Assembly (NCBI RefSeq): GCF_014192335.1
Contig: NZ_JACHXU010000013.1
Location: 124,001 to 188,000 of the forward strand
Direction of reading: 5' to 3'
DNA from: Aporhodopirellula rubra
Lineage (GTDB): Bacteria > Planctomycetota > Planctomycetia > Pirellulales > Pirellulaceae
Length of the DNA: 64,000 nucleotides
The notes beneath the pieces were generated by a model. That model made no database searches. It saw only the letters and a program-made list of their open reading frames with translations, and was not told the DNA's origin. How positions within the stretch are numbered: the stretch's first letter is position 1; each line of letters starts with the position of its first letter. A program made the translations under genes and the position numbers. Of this stretch, positions 23,869 through 32,508 are shown piece after piece.

Positions 23869-25206
23869 GTGAATTCTGTCGCATCCACCGCCGAAAACGA
23901 AGCTCGACGTGCCGCGTCGCTGCGTCGGATCGCGATCGTGTTGCAGGATTTGCCCAAATCAATCGCCAAAAGTCTGCTCGCGGACCTCTCTCCTGAGGCT
24001 CGGCAGCGAATCCGTCACGAGGTGGCAAACCTCATCGATGTCGATCCGATGGAGCGACGACGGGCACTCGAATCGTTCACCGGATCGCTCCGCCGAGGCG
24101 CCGCACGACAACAGGACACGGCCCCGTCCAACGGCACCGACGAAATCACGCTATCGCATTCTGCCCACGCGGCGGCCGCCTACCAGCCTCATCTCGCGGG
24201 CACTCGAGAGAAGGGCACCCGAGAAAACGGGGGCCGAGAGAATTCGGCCCGCGCGGCGTCGAATCACTCGCCGCAGAATCATGATAGCCCGTCCGCTCAA
24301 TCGCTCGAATTTCTCGGCGAGGTCAGCGACGAGGATTTGTTGAGCCTACTTAAAGACGAACATCCGCAAACCAAAGCCGTCGTTCTCTCGCAGATCGCGC
24401 CTTCGCGTGCGGCCGCTTTGTTGCCGCGACTCGGCCCCGCTCAGCGACAAGATCTCCTCACCCGGATCGGACGACTGCACACGCTCCCCGAAGAAATGCT
24501 GTCAGATTTGGCGAGCAGTTTTCGCTCCCGTGTCGAACGCATGACCACCACACGCAGTCCCAACCCGTTGCAGAGTTTGATCGACGCCTACGGCGCGGGC
24601 CAACCAATCGACCCCGCAACTGCGGCGAGTCACGTGCCCTCATCAGCCGCCGCCGTGTCGCCCCGATTGCAAGCGATCTTGGCGGAGATGCCTTCGTCAA
24701 CGCCACCAAATAAAAACAACCATTCCGAAGCGTCACCCGCTTCTCACGTTTCGACTGATGATACGCAGGAGTCCGCCGCGGATCGGTTACGACGGATCAC
24801 TCGCGATGAACCCAACGCCCCAACAAGTAACGCCAGTGAACCCCAGGCAGCCACGAGTGCGTCGAACGCTAACCGTGGGTTATCGACCGATGAAATTCAT
24901 CAGGAACTCGTGAAGTTGCCGCCGCGAAAATTGTGCGAAGCCCTCGGCCGAGTAGAAACTCGTAGTGCGATTTTGGCGTTGTGTGGATTGCCGAACAAAG
25001 TGGCCGATGCGGCGATCGGATGTCTGCCGCGAGCCCAAGCCAATCAGGTCCGTCAGCGATTGATGGCCGTCGGTTCTTTGGAGATTCGTGATATCGATCG
25101 TGCCAAAGAAGCGGTCGCCGCGGCCGCACAAATCAGCACCCAGTTGTCTTCGCCCGCCACGCCGACCGTCGGTGTTCCTCAACCACGGGTAGCCGTTGCG
25201 ATGTGA
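23869..25206 (+). CDS. fliG: FliG-like flagellar motor switch protein, divergent
   Basis: The product has 445 residues. The N-terminal domain (SLRRIAIVLQDLPKSIAKSLLADL) is FliG-like. The middle domain has the conserved E-H-P-Q-T motif in LLKDEHPQTKAVVLSQIAP. The C-terminal domain (LGRVETRSAILALCGLPNKV ... VGSLEIRDIDRAKEAV) aligns with FliG_C. Two low-complexity linkers join them (about residues 70-150 and 265-345), longer than in typical FliG. By hand alignment to E. coli FliG, K264 corresponds to Cys and the D288-D289 pair to Gln-Arg, so the usual torque-site acidic residues are lost. I chose the GTG at 23869 as start because the sequence upstream is not protein-like. It heads a cluster with fliH, fliI, fliJ and fliK. 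Confidence 0.8.
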   Translation: MNSVASTAENEARRAASLRRIAIVLQDLPKSIAKSLLADLSPEARQRIRHEVANLIDVDPMERRRALESFTGSLRRGAARQQDTAPSNGTDEITLSHSAHAAAAYQPHLAGTREKGTRENGGRENSARAASNHSPQNHDSPSAQSLEFLGEVSDEDLLSLLKDEHPQTKAVVLSQIAPSRAAALLPRLGPAQRQDLLTRIGRLHTLPEEMLSDLASSFRSRVERMTTTRSPNPLQSLIDAYGAGQPIDPATAASHVPSSAAAVSPRLQAILAEMPSSTPPNKNNHSEASPASHVSTDDTQESAADRLRRITRDEPNAPTSNASEPQAATSASNANRGLSTDEIHQELVKLPPRKLCEALGRVETRSAILALCGLPNKVADAAIGCLPRAQANQVRQRLMAVGSLEIRDIDRAKEAVAAAAQISTQLSSPATPTVGVPQPRVAVAM

Positions 25207-25363
25207 CAAGCGTCGTTGAGTGCCGCGGACGCTGCGGAGTTCAGGGGCTGCGTCACGCGATACGCGTTTTTCCCAACTCGACGTCGGAAATATCCCAAGC
25301 GATGCCTCGCGTCGAATTCGCCTCTTCAACCACGCTTAGATTCCCTTCGCTACCAATCGCTCC

Positions 25364-26308
25364 ATGGCCACCATTGTTAAATCCGACTCCGCGTCGGCTC
25401 CAACGACGCCCGCCGCCGAGCATTCGACTCCGGCGACGGGAGTGTCCGTGCCGGCAGGTCGATCCCGGCGTGTGATTAAAACCGTATCGGTTGCCCCTGA
25501 CGCTCCGTCAACGTCAAAGGCATCGGATTCGCTCGCCCCGGCGGGAACGGCGGGAGTGTCGGGACGTATCTCCGGTGCAACGATCGGCAAACATGAGGCT
25601 GGCAAGACCGGTTTGGCGGAGTTCAACCTGTCGGATTTGGCAGACGAGGGGCGGAAGCAAATTCAGCGATGTCAACAACAGGTGGACGCGATGCTCGCCG
25701 AAGCCACCAAGCAAGCCGAAGAGCTGCGAAAGCAAGCCCGCGTCCAAGGGCACAGTGACGGAACCCAAGCGGCGATCAAAGACATCGAGCAACGCGTCAA
25801 TCGCGAAGCGGAAGCGAAAGCGAAAAATCAGGTGCAGTCGTTGCACCAAGCCGTCGAGCAAATGAAGCGGCAGTACGATGATTGGATGCGGCAGTACGCC
25901 GAGGTCCTGACCACGACCGCAATCGCAGCCGCCGAACGCCTCACGCGTTCGCAACTCGTTCTGCCCAATGCGGAGGACGGGTATGCGGTAACCGAGTCAC
26001 CGAAGGCATCCAATGATAACGAGAACGGCGACGAACCCGCCGAGCATCTTCTCGTTCGATGGGCGCGCGAGGCGCTGCACAGCACGCGTTCGGCGAGCCG
26101 GTTGACGCTCGCGGTTCATCCCGACACGCTCGCGCAGCTCGGTAAGGCTCTCGACGAATTACTCGCGAACCCTGATTTGCCCGAGCAGTCGATGGTTATC
26201 CCTGACGAAACGTTGAAGGTAGGCGACGTGATCGTCCGACAAGACGGCGGCGAAATCTCCGCCGGTCTCGACGCTCAACTCAACCGCTTGCGTGAGGAGC
26301 TATTGTGA
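25364..26308 (+). CDS. fliH: Flagellar assembly protein FliH-like
   Basis: The product has 314 residues. FliH regulates and links the FliI ATPase to the export gate. After a Pro/Ser/Ala-rich N-terminal 90 residues there is a long helix with charged repeats (EGRKQIQRCQQQVDAMLAEA, KQAEELRKQARVQGHSDGTQ). The typical FliH C-terminal domain follows (LLVRWAREALHSTRSASRLT, LAVHPDTLAQLGKALDELL, DETLKVGDVIVRQDGGEISA). The last line holds the G-D-x-x-V/I-x-x-D/Q-G-G-x-I-D/S-A motif of the family. It overlaps fliI by four bases with a shared GTGA, so translational coupling is likely. Confidence 0.88.
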   Translation: MATIVKSDSASAPTTPAAEHSTPATGVSVPAGRSRRVIKTVSVAPDAPSTSKASDSLAPAGTAGVSGRISGATIGKHEAGKTGLAEFNLSDLADEGRKQIQRCQQQVDAMLAEATKQAEELRKQARVQGHSDGTQAAIKDIEQRVNREAEAKAKNQVQSLHQAVEQMKRQYDDWMRQYAEVLTTTAIAAAERLTRSQLVLPNAEDGYAVTESPKASNDNENGDEPAEHLLVRWAREALHSTRSASRLTLAVHPDTLAQLGKALDELLANPDLPEQSMVIPDETLKVGDVIVRQDGGEISAGLDAQLNRLREELL

Positions 26309-27822
26309 GCAACGTTCCCACACTCGACCTGCCTCGTCTTCCTGATGCAGATGCCACCGCCGCGTCGTTGCGCAAAGCGGTCATGTTTCAAGTTCGCGGT
26401 CGTGTCGCGTCGGTGACCGGTGACGCCGTCACCGTGCAAGGCATGACGGCGCCGTTGGGCGCTCTTTGTGAGTTGCAACCACCCGGCGCGCCGGCAACGC
26501 TCGCTCGTGTGATTGGGTTTGACGATACGCGGCCGATTCTGGCGCCGATGGAACCGATCACGCGATTGGCTGCGGGGGATCGTGTTCGATTGGTCTCTCA
26601 CGCGTTGACCTTGCGTGTCGGGCAATCGTTGTGCGGGCGGATCGTGGACGCATTCGGACGCCCGATCGACGGGCGACCTCTCAGCGACGATTTGATGCGT
26701 GTTGATGTTTCTCACTCGTCACCCGATTCGCTCTCTCGCCCGCCAATCGATCAACCATTGCAAACCGGTGTGCGAGCGATCGACGCGATGTTGACGTGCG
26801 GTATCGGTCAACGACTCGGGATCTTTGCCGGTTCCGGTGTCGGTAAAAGCACGCTGTTGGGCATGATCACTCGCGGCACGAACGCGGACCGCGTCGTCAT
26901 CGCGATGGTCGGCGAACGAGGACGTGAAGTCGGCGAATTCATCCAACGCACCCTCGGCACCGAAGGACTGAAGAAAAGTGTCGTGGTGGTGGCGACCAGT
27001 GACAAACCCGCCGCTCAGCGATTATCGGCAGCCTACACCGCGACCAGCATCGCCGAACAATTTCGCGACGAAGGACACAACGTCTTGTTGTTGGTCGACA
27101 GTGTTACACGATTCGCGATGGCGCAACGTGAACTCGGGCTCGCAGCGGGCGAACCGCCGACGACTCGCGGGTATCCGCCGAGTGTTTTCAACCTGTTGCC
27201 GCAACTCGTCGAACGTGCCGGACGGACTGAGAAGGGATCGATCACCGCATTCTATACCGTGTTGGTTGAGGGGGACGACAATAACGAACCCATCGCCGAT
27301 ACCGTTCGCGGTTTGCTCGACGGGCATATCGTGCTGAACCGTAAACTCGCTCACCGTGGACACTTTCCCCCGATCGATATCCCCGAAAGTGTCAGTCGAC
27401 TGCAGAACCATCTCGTGACACCGGAGATTGCCAACGCCGTTTTGAAAGTTCGCGAGCACATGGTCCAGTACGACAACAGCGAAGATTTGATTTCGATCGG
27501 CGCCTATCGCCAAGGAAGTGATCCCCGGATCGATGCCGCGATCGCAATGCGTGACCCCATTAACATTCTGCTGCGGCAACACAGCGACGATCAAACACCG
27601 ATGGAGATGTCGCACCAGATGGTGATGAAGTTGGCCGCCGCACAAACCGTCCCCGCGAACCCGGCCGTAGCTGGTAACGGCGGCGCGCAGGCTAACGCGG
27701 CCGCACAAGCAAACGCGGCCGCACAAGCTAACGCGGCCGCACAGGCAAACGCGGCCGCCGCTGCGGCAAATGCCGCCCAAGCCAACGCGGCCGCACGTCC
27801 CAATTCAGCCGCGGCAGGATAA
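26305..27822 (+). CDS. fliI: Flagellum-specific ATPase FliI with repeat-rich C-terminal tail
   Basis: This export ATPase of the flagellar type III system is related to F1 beta. Walker A is GIFAGSGVGKSTLLGM (about residues 171-186). VIAMVGERGREVGEFI, the Walker B region NVLLLVDSVTRFAMAQRELG, EPPTTRGYPPSVFNLLPQLVERAG and SRLQNHLVTPE are all conserved. The start is GTG at 26305. After the normal C-terminus (about residue 447) there is an unusual tail of about 55 residues made of Q-A-N-A-A-A units, encoded by an 18-bp DNA repeat. The family does not have such a tail, so it is probably a recent expansion. It lies between fliH and fliJ. Confidence 0.95.
   Translation: MSNVPTLDLPRLPDADATAASLRKAVMFQVRGRVASVTGDAVTVQGMTAPLGALCELQPPGAPATLARVIGFDDTRPILAPMEPITRLAAGDRVRLVSHALTLRVGQSLCGRIVDAFGRPIDGRPLSDDLMRVDVSHSSPDSLSRPPIDQPLQTGVRAIDAMLTCGIGQRLGIFAGSGVGKSTLLGMITRGTNADRVVIAMVGERGREVGEFIQRTLGTEGLKKSVVVVATSDKPAAQRLSAAYTATSIAEQFRDEGHNVLLLVDSVTRFAMAQRELGLAAGEPPTTRGYPPSVFNLLPQLVERAGRTEKGSITAFYTVLVEGDDNNEPIADTVRGLLDGHIVLNRKLAHRGHFPPIDIPESVSRLQNHLVTPEIANAVLKVREHMVQYDNSEDLISIGAYRQGSDPRIDAAIAMRDPINILLRQHSDDQTPMEMSHQMVMKLAAAQTVPANPAVAGNGGAQANAAAQANAAAQANAAAQANAAAAAANAAQANAAARPNSAAAG
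27688..27795 (+). repeat. 18-bp tandem repeat inside fliI (Q-A-N-A-A-A units)
   Basis: Units of CAR-GCN-AAC-GCG-GCC-GCA run at 27688, 27706, 27724, 27742 and 27778, with a degenerate unit at 27760. Each contains GCGGCCGC. The repeat is in frame, so copy-number change would lengthen or shorten the tail without a frameshift. Confidence 0.95.
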
Positions 27823-27828
27823 TCACGG

Positions 27829-28323
27829 ATGCCACCTTTTCGTTTTCGATTCGAGTCGTTGTTGTCTCTCCGTTGCCGCCGCCGTGACGAGGTTGGAGGA
27901 GAAGTTGGCAAGGCAACCGAGGCGATTCGTCGTGTCGATGAACAGATCGATTCGTTGCAACAACAACGTGACGCCGTTCGCGTGGAAGCCGCCCAACGGT
28001 TCGCATCTACCGGCTCTGGGGGAACGAATCGCGTTGTCGTCGATCGCATTTTGCAAGAAGGACGATACGACATTCAGCTCTCCCTTGAACAGAATGCCCT
28101 TCGAGACACGCGAGCGAAATTGGAAGTCGAGCTCAACCGTCGTCGAGGTCTGCTCGTCGAAGCGGAGGCCGAGGTGAAACAACTCGAGCGATTGCGTGAA
28201 ACTCAAATGGCCGAGCATCATCAATTGCAGTTGCAAGCGGACCAGGCCGAAGCAGATGATCTGACGACGGCGAGAATGGTGATCGCCCAGCGACAAGCGA
28301 TTAAGAAACGCAACGCGTCGTGA
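27829..28323 (+). CDS. fliJ: Flagellar protein FliJ-like
   Basis: The product has 164 residues, almost entirely predicted coiled coil (ATEAIRRVDEQIDSLQQQRD; EAEAEVKQLERLRETQMAEH). The N-terminus MPPFRFRFESLLSLRCRRRD is the FliJ start pattern F-x-F-x-x-L-L-x-x-R. FliJ is a cytoplasmic coiled-coil factor acting with FliI in export. It is preceded by AGGA and begins six bases after the fliI stop. The stop codon sits in a 13-bp tandem duplication. Confidence 0.85.
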   Translation: MPPFRFRFESLLSLRCRRRDEVGGEVGKATEAIRRVDEQIDSLQQQRDAVRVEAAQRFASTGSGGTNRVVVDRILQEGRYDIQLSLEQNALRDTRAKLEVELNRRRGLLVEAEAEVKQLERLRETQMAEHHQLQLQADQAEADDLTTARMVIAQRQAIKKRNAS

Positions 28324-28340
28324 GTTAGCGTCGTGAGTTA
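28315..28340 (+). repeat. 13-bp perfect tandem duplication at the fliJ stop codon
   Basis: GCGTCGTGAGTTA occurs twice without a mismatch (28315-28327 and 28328-28340). The first copy includes the last codons and stop of fliJ. It looks like a recent slippage event. Confidence 0.9.
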
Positions 28341-28387
28341 GCGGCACCCAATACAAACGCCATGGAATCCGAGGAGGTCGGTAAAAG

Positions 28388-29038
28388 ATGAAATTCTTAA
28401 TGCGAATGATCGCGATGGTCTGCGTCGCTACCTGTCTGACCCAGTTGATCCTGTTTGGCTATTTTGTCTTTCAAGGCACCCTCGATGGGGCCTCCGCCAC
28501 CAAAGTTCTCGCGTTAGTGAACGGAATCGATATTTCCGGCAATCAATTGCGGCAAATCATGCGTGAGGGCGAAGACCGCGAGCAACCCGATTTCGATGAG
28601 ATTTTGGAAGCCCGACAGCGTCAGAGTCTCGATATCGACATGCGGCTGCGGAGCCAGCGAGAGTTCAAGGACGAGCTTTCCGTCATGCTGGCGAGTCTCC
28701 GATCCGAACGCGAGCGGTTCGACGAACGTCGCGAATCATTTGACCGCCGACTTGAGGAAATCCGCAAAGGAGCCCAAGAAGAGGGGATCCGAGAAGTCCA
28801 ACGGACGTTACAAGCTCTCGAAGCGGAACAGTCAAAAGAGCTACTGTTGAGAATGTTTGACGATAAAAGAATTGATGATGTCGTTAATATCATTCAAGCT
28901 ATGCCAATCGATAAACGAAAAGATATCTTAGCGGAGTTCGCATCTGTTGAAGAACAGGACAAGCTTCACGAGATCCTGCGCCGCATCGGTGATGGGATGC
29001 CCACGACCACGGTGATCGACGACGCCCAAGGAAGATAA
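28388..29038 (+). CDS. MotE-like membrane protein of the flagellar cluster
   Basis: The product has 216 residues. An N-terminal membrane helix (MIAMVCVATCLTQLILFGYF) is followed by a long coiled coil (about 90-155, with ERERFDERRESFDRRLEEIR). A C-terminal globular part of the MgtE-N/MotE type closes the protein: LLRMFDDKRIDDVVNIIQAM, PIDKRKDILAEFASVEEQDK and LHEILRRIG. MotE proteins are associated with flagellar motor stability in other bacteria. A strong Shine-Dalgarno AGGAGG lies a few bases upstream of the ATG. It is placed between fliJ and fliK. Confidence 0.8.
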   Translation: MKFLMRMIAMVCVATCLTQLILFGYFVFQGTLDGASATKVLALVNGIDISGNQLRQIMREGEDREQPDFDEILEARQRQSLDIDMRLRSQREFKDELSVMLASLRSERERFDERRESFDRRLEEIRKGAQEEGIREVQRTLQALEAEQSKELLLRMFDDKRIDDVVNIIQAMPIDKRKDILAEFASVEEQDKLHEILRRIGDGMPTTTVIDDAQGR

Positions 29039-29124
29039 TCCGACGGATTTGGCGTTTGGCGATCTTTTCGCCGCTGGACAAGGCACCCCGACCAGGACAT
29101 CCGATCACGGCTGGGGGGCCGGTG

Positions 29125-30858
29125 ATGACATCGAACCATACATGGAGCGCGAGCCAAGCCGGCTCCCGCACGTCGGACACTTTATCGCCGACACGCACCG
29201 AATCGGGAATCTCCAATTTGCGTCGCCGAATTGCGGCGGCCAATGGCGATGACGGCGGAACCGCTGTCGGATTGGGAGATCCGTTTGCGGAAATCTTCGC
29301 CGCGATCGCCACCGCCGACACACCATCGTCGCAACCGGTGGAGCCCGTCGAGCCAGTTTCCTCGGATGATACTCAGGTCGATGATCGCAAAGAATCCGAG
29401 GACACGTCTAACGATGAAGCTGCGCAGGCGGAGCATACCCAAGCCGTCGTCGCGGTCAACGATGAATTGCCGTTAGATGGCGTCGAAGAAGCCGACGTCG
29501 AAGAATCCGAAGCCGTCGCTTTGGTAGAATCGGAAACGATCGACGAAGCGCTCGGGGATGCCGACAGTGATGGTGAAACCGTTGAACAGGTCGAACTGAC
29601 TCAAGAAGACGACCAGAGCGAGAGCGAAACGCCTGTCGTTGTCGCGGAATCAGAAAACGGTGAGCAGGAAACGGTCGTTGACCCCGAGCTGATCGTCGGT
29701 GCCACTCAAGATCGTGAGCGGCGCCAGTCTGATTCGCCGACCGAAGAAGTCGCCGAACTCGAAACGCAAGTGGTCGAAGCTGACGAACTCGCTCAGGCGA
29801 CCGCGAAGACGCCGAAGGATGAGCAAGCCGACGAGTCAGATTCGGACGTTGAACTCAGTTCGAGCGACAATGGTGATAAACCGACCGAATCGAAAGTGGA
29901 GCGTCGCCGCTACACGAACGGATCCGAGCAGGGTGCGGCGAACCAAGATTCAGAGTCCAACGGATCATCATCCGACGCTCAACAAGACGCCTCCGGTGAG
30001 AAGGCTCGCCAAGCCGTTGCGGCCGACAGAGCGAGAGCAAAAGGGGATTCGCGTTCCGGAGGTATCGACATCTCCGGCATGACGACAACCTCGACCGCGA
30101 TGCCCGCCGACGTTGGGGCCGCCGCTTCGGCCGCGGTTCGTGCGGTCGGCCAAACTTCCGCGTCCGCGGTCACGGGCAAGGCGGCATCGGGCGGCATCAC
30201 GGCGACGAATTCGGTGTCGTCGGCTGGGAATTTTTCCGCAGACGGTGCGGGATCGGAATCGGGTCCAGGCGTTGATTCGACGAGTCGTCCAGGACGCGAG
30301 GCCAATTCCTCCGCGTCGGCCAAAGGTAGCGCCGGCGTCGACACGAATGCTGCGGTGCAACGGGCGAAACTCGTACAGCGGGTCAGTCGCGGTTTCCAGC
30401 ATCTCGGCAGTGGTGGCGGTCAAATTCGAATGAAACTCGCACCCGAACAACTCGGGTCGGTGCAGTTGCAGATGAACGTTCAGAACGGCCAACTCAGTGG
30501 GCGGATGGTGACGCAGTCGGACGCCGCGACACAGATGCTTCGAGAACAGTTGCCCGACCTCCGTGCGGCGTTGGAAAACCAGGGCATCAAACTGCAGCGA
30601 ATCGATATCGAAACCGACGCGTCGTCGACCGATACAATGGGGCGCGACGCCGATGGGCAGTCGGGCGAGTCCGCCGGTCACGGTGGTCAGCAGTTCGCGG
30701 ACGGCCAAGCCTTTGCGGGCGGACGAAATCGCGCGGGATGGTCTGACGTCAACGCATCGTCGCGAAATCGAGCGGACTCCAAAAAGGCGAACGCCTCCGC
30801 TCCGGCGCCGGTTCGCTCGTTACCCGTTGCCGCCGGGCGTGTCGATCTGCAGGTTTAA
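29125..30858 (+). CDS. fliK: Flagellar hook-length control protein FliK-like
   Basis: The first 320 or so residues are very acidic and repetitive (Glu/Asp/Ser/Val), likely unfolded, as in the ruler part of FliK. The C-terminal domain (about residues 425-520) has the family motif QIRMKLAPEQLGSVQLQMNV. GQLSGRMVTQSDAATQMLRE and LPDLRAALENQGIKLQRIDI follow, matching the L-R-L-x-P-x-x-L-G-x-V pattern of FliK C-termini. The start could be the ATG at 29125 or an upstream TTG at 29056; I chose the ATG because it follows a G-rich site. It controls hook length and the switch of export substrates. Confidence 0.85.
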   Translation: MTSNHTWSASQAGSRTSDTLSPTRTESGISNLRRRIAAANGDDGGTAVGLGDPFAEIFAAIATADTPSSQPVEPVEPVSSDDTQVDDRKESEDTSNDEAAQAEHTQAVVAVNDELPLDGVEEADVEESEAVALVESETIDEALGDADSDGETVEQVELTQEDDQSESETPVVVAESENGEQETVVDPELIVGATQDRERRQSDSPTEEVAELETQVVEADELAQATAKTPKDEQADESDSDVELSSSDNGDKPTESKVERRRYTNGSEQGAANQDSESNGSSSDAQQDASGEKARQAVAADRARAKGDSRSGGIDISGMTTTSTAMPADVGAAASAAVRAVGQTSASAVTGKAASGGITATNSVSSAGNFSADGAGSESGPGVDSTSRPGREANSSASAKGSAGVDTNAAVQRAKLVQRVSRGFQHLGSGGGQIRMKLAPEQLGSVQLQMNVQNGQLSGRMVTQSDAATQMLREQLPDLRAALENQGIKLQRIDIETDASSTDTMGRDADGQSGESAGHGGQQFADGQAFAGGRNRAGWSDVNASSRNRADSKKANASAPAPVRSLPVAAGRVDLQV

Positions 30859-31204
30859 TGCCTTCCCGATTTCGACGCAGCCACTGTCGCGAGACGGTGG
30901 GCCGCGTTTGGGAAAAATGTTGCAACCTATTAAAGGCATGCAACGTTTACATAATTGCTATCAAACCATCTTCGTTGCCGAGGTAAGTCTCGGATGCGTG
31001 TGTCAGATGTCTGTTTCTGATGCCTATTGAGCCCGGAAGGATTCAACGCATGAAGGCCAGCGTTACTTCTTGATTGTTCGCGGCTACGACGAGCAAATGG
31101 ATCGAGAACGAAGCGCGCGTTATCGAATTGGCGGCGCTCGCTTCCTCTCTGAAATGCTGCATGGGTGGCGGACGTCAGGCTCTCGAGGTGGTGTTGAAAT
31201 GCAC

Positions 31205-31271
31205 ATCAATTCTGGTGCCGGTTGTGCCGATAGAAGGGACAGAATTGATCTTTCGCCGGTCGGCGTTTTTT
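31205..31271 (+). terminator. Large stem-loop plus rho-independent terminator after fliK
   Basis: A 10-bp perfect inverted repeat ATCAATTCTG (31205-31214) / CAGAATTGAT (31240-31249) is followed at once by CGCC-GGTC-GGCG (31254-31265) and six T (31266-31271). The second element is a classic terminator. The first could be part of a structured RNA end. Confidence 0.8.
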
Positions 31272-31289
31272 CTATGATCGGTTCGGACC

Positions 31290-31323
31290 GAACGTGTCAA
31301 CTTTGGGCACGTTCTTTGTTTTC
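31290..31323 (+). terminator. Second terminator-like hairpin before the repeat protein gene
   Basis: GAACGTG (31290-31296) pairs with CACGTTC (31308-31314), followed by TTTGTTTTC. It overlaps an odd-length palindrome GTTCGG-A-CCGAAC (31281-31293), which could instead be an operator for the gene that begins at 31350. Confidence 0.65.
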
Positions 31324-31349
31324 AGTGATTGCGTACTCAAGGATGGGCC

Positions 31350-31856
31350 ATGCGGACTCTGCTTTTACTCGGATTAGCTGTCGGCGGTGCTTTCATGGCC
31401 GGATGGTTCACGATCGAACGTGACGGCGACAAAACCCGGATCGAGATCAACAAGACCGAAATCCGCCAAGACACGCGGCAAGCGATCGACAAGGGCCGCG
31501 ATTTGCTCGAGAAGCGTGAGCAAGAACGTCTCGCCCGCGAGCAGCAGCAACAACAGCAATCCGGGTACGCGACCGGCCAAGGCGGCTGGCCCCCACAAGC
31601 CGCGCCGATTCAAGACACCGGGTACGCAGGCTATCCACCGCAGAACCCGTACAGCAACCAGGCGGGATATAACAACCAGGCCGGGTATAACAACCAGGCT
31701 GGGTATGGTAACCAGCCTTATGGAGCGCAGCCCGCTCCCGGTGGCTACAACCCGTCGTATCCAGCCCCAGGTGCCAACCAACAACCGGCGCCGATCCAAC
31801 CACAGCAGCCTCGCTGGACCGAGATGCCACCACCGTGGCAACAACAAACCCGCTAA
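31350..31856 (+). CDS. TM-anchored Gln/Asn/Gly/Tyr-rich repeat protein
   Basis: The product has 168 residues. An N-terminal hydrophobic anchor (LLLLGLAVGGAFMAGWFTI) is followed by a charged amphipathic segment (DKTRIEINKTEIRQDTRQAI; REQERLAREQQQQQQ). A low-complexity tail follows, with three N-Q-A-G-Y-N-like units and many Pro, Gln and Tyr. The tail resembles prion-like or spacer sequences that form flexible or phase-separating regions. The ATG at 31350 was preferred to an in-frame start seven codons upstream. The function is unknown; similar short anchor-plus-tail proteins occur in planctomycetes. It is not clearly linked to the flagellar genes because terminators intervene. Confidence 0.75.
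   Translation: MRTLLLLGLAVGGAFMAGWFTIERDGDKTRIEINKTEIRQDTRQAIDKGRDLLEKREQERLAREQQQQQQSGYATGQGGWPPQAAPIQDTGYAGYPPQNPYSNQAGYNNQAGYNNQAGYGNQPYGAQPAPGGYNPSYPAPGANQQPAPIQPQQPRWTEMPPPWQQQTR
31656..31715 (+). repeat. 18-bp tandem repeat coding N-Q-A-G-Y-N
   Basis: Three units (31656, 31674, 31692) and a partial fourth of AAC-CAG-GCN-GGN-TAT-RRY lie in frame inside the anchored repeat protein. Confidence 0.9.
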
Positions 31857-32508
31857 GATGGGAGGCGATCGTCCGGTAGCGACTGGCATTTGGTGCACGT
31901 CAATATCAAGTAATGGATCTTGCGAAAGCTCCAGTCCGTTGATTGATCGGCCAGGACCAGTAAGGTCATGGGGTCGGCAAGAACGCCTATTGCCGAACGT
32001 GTCTTCATCCTGCCACGGGATGCTTCAGGCCGGTGAACGCTGTGCCTAGGAGCGGGCGCAACTCTATTTGAAAAGTGCCACGCAAGATTGGCAGCGTCGC
32101 CTTTTCTGGGAATGCTAGGGCAGCACCGAAGTCGCCCGTCGGCAGCGTTTATCTATCTTGATTTTAAGCCTGCCATCGCGGTGCTTTGTCGGTGAAATCC
32201 CTTCTCTCGTTGCTCTTGTCAAAGCGAGACCTGGAAGGGGAGGCTATGTCTGGTATGCAATTTTTAGCCGGCCAGTCAGCTCAGGTTTGTCTCCGATGTC
32301 GCGGCTACCCTTGGCTGTCCAGGGCTACCCGTTTATCGAAAGCGTGTCCGAGGCATGGATTCGGATCATCTTTGCGGATCAGGCCTTCAAGTTTCGATGT
32401 GATTTTCCAAACGCTGTTAGTCCGAAGCAATGAAAAAAGGGGAGGCCACCGAATTGGCAGCTTCCCCTACAACGAAACTCATCCTACGCGTTTCAGCGAT
32501 AGAGTTGA
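31857..32508. other. Intergenic region before the DUF1559 gene's terminator
   Basis: This is 652 bp between convergent genes. No frame has recognisable protein character. A direct repeat GGCTACCC flanks a small hairpin near 32305-32330. The end holds the minus-strand terminator at 32433-32468. Confidence 0.45.
32433..32468 (-). terminator. Rho-independent terminator of the DUF1559 gene
   Basis: Read on the minus strand, AGGGGAAGC pairs with GCCTCCCCT (one G-U pair) around a 13-nt loop, followed by six T. It lies 40 bp after the DUF1559 stop codon. Confidence 0.85.

Larger units (their letters stand above)
30859..31349. other. Intergenic region downstream of fliK
   Basis: This is 491 bp without a protein gene. 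The first 340 bp show no clear coding or structural signal. The last 150 bp hold three consecutive inverted repeats and two T-runs, listed separately. An independently transcribed small RNA is possible but cannot be shown from sequence alone. Confidence 0.5.

Noticed and set aside
27022-27780. Long minus-strand frame inside fliI
   Set aside because: It is the antisense of a strongly conserved gene and contains repeat-derived sequence only.
32158-32433. Plus-strand 91-residue frame between convergent genes
   Set aside because: No ribosome-binding site, no recognisable domain, and it runs into the minus-strand terminator.
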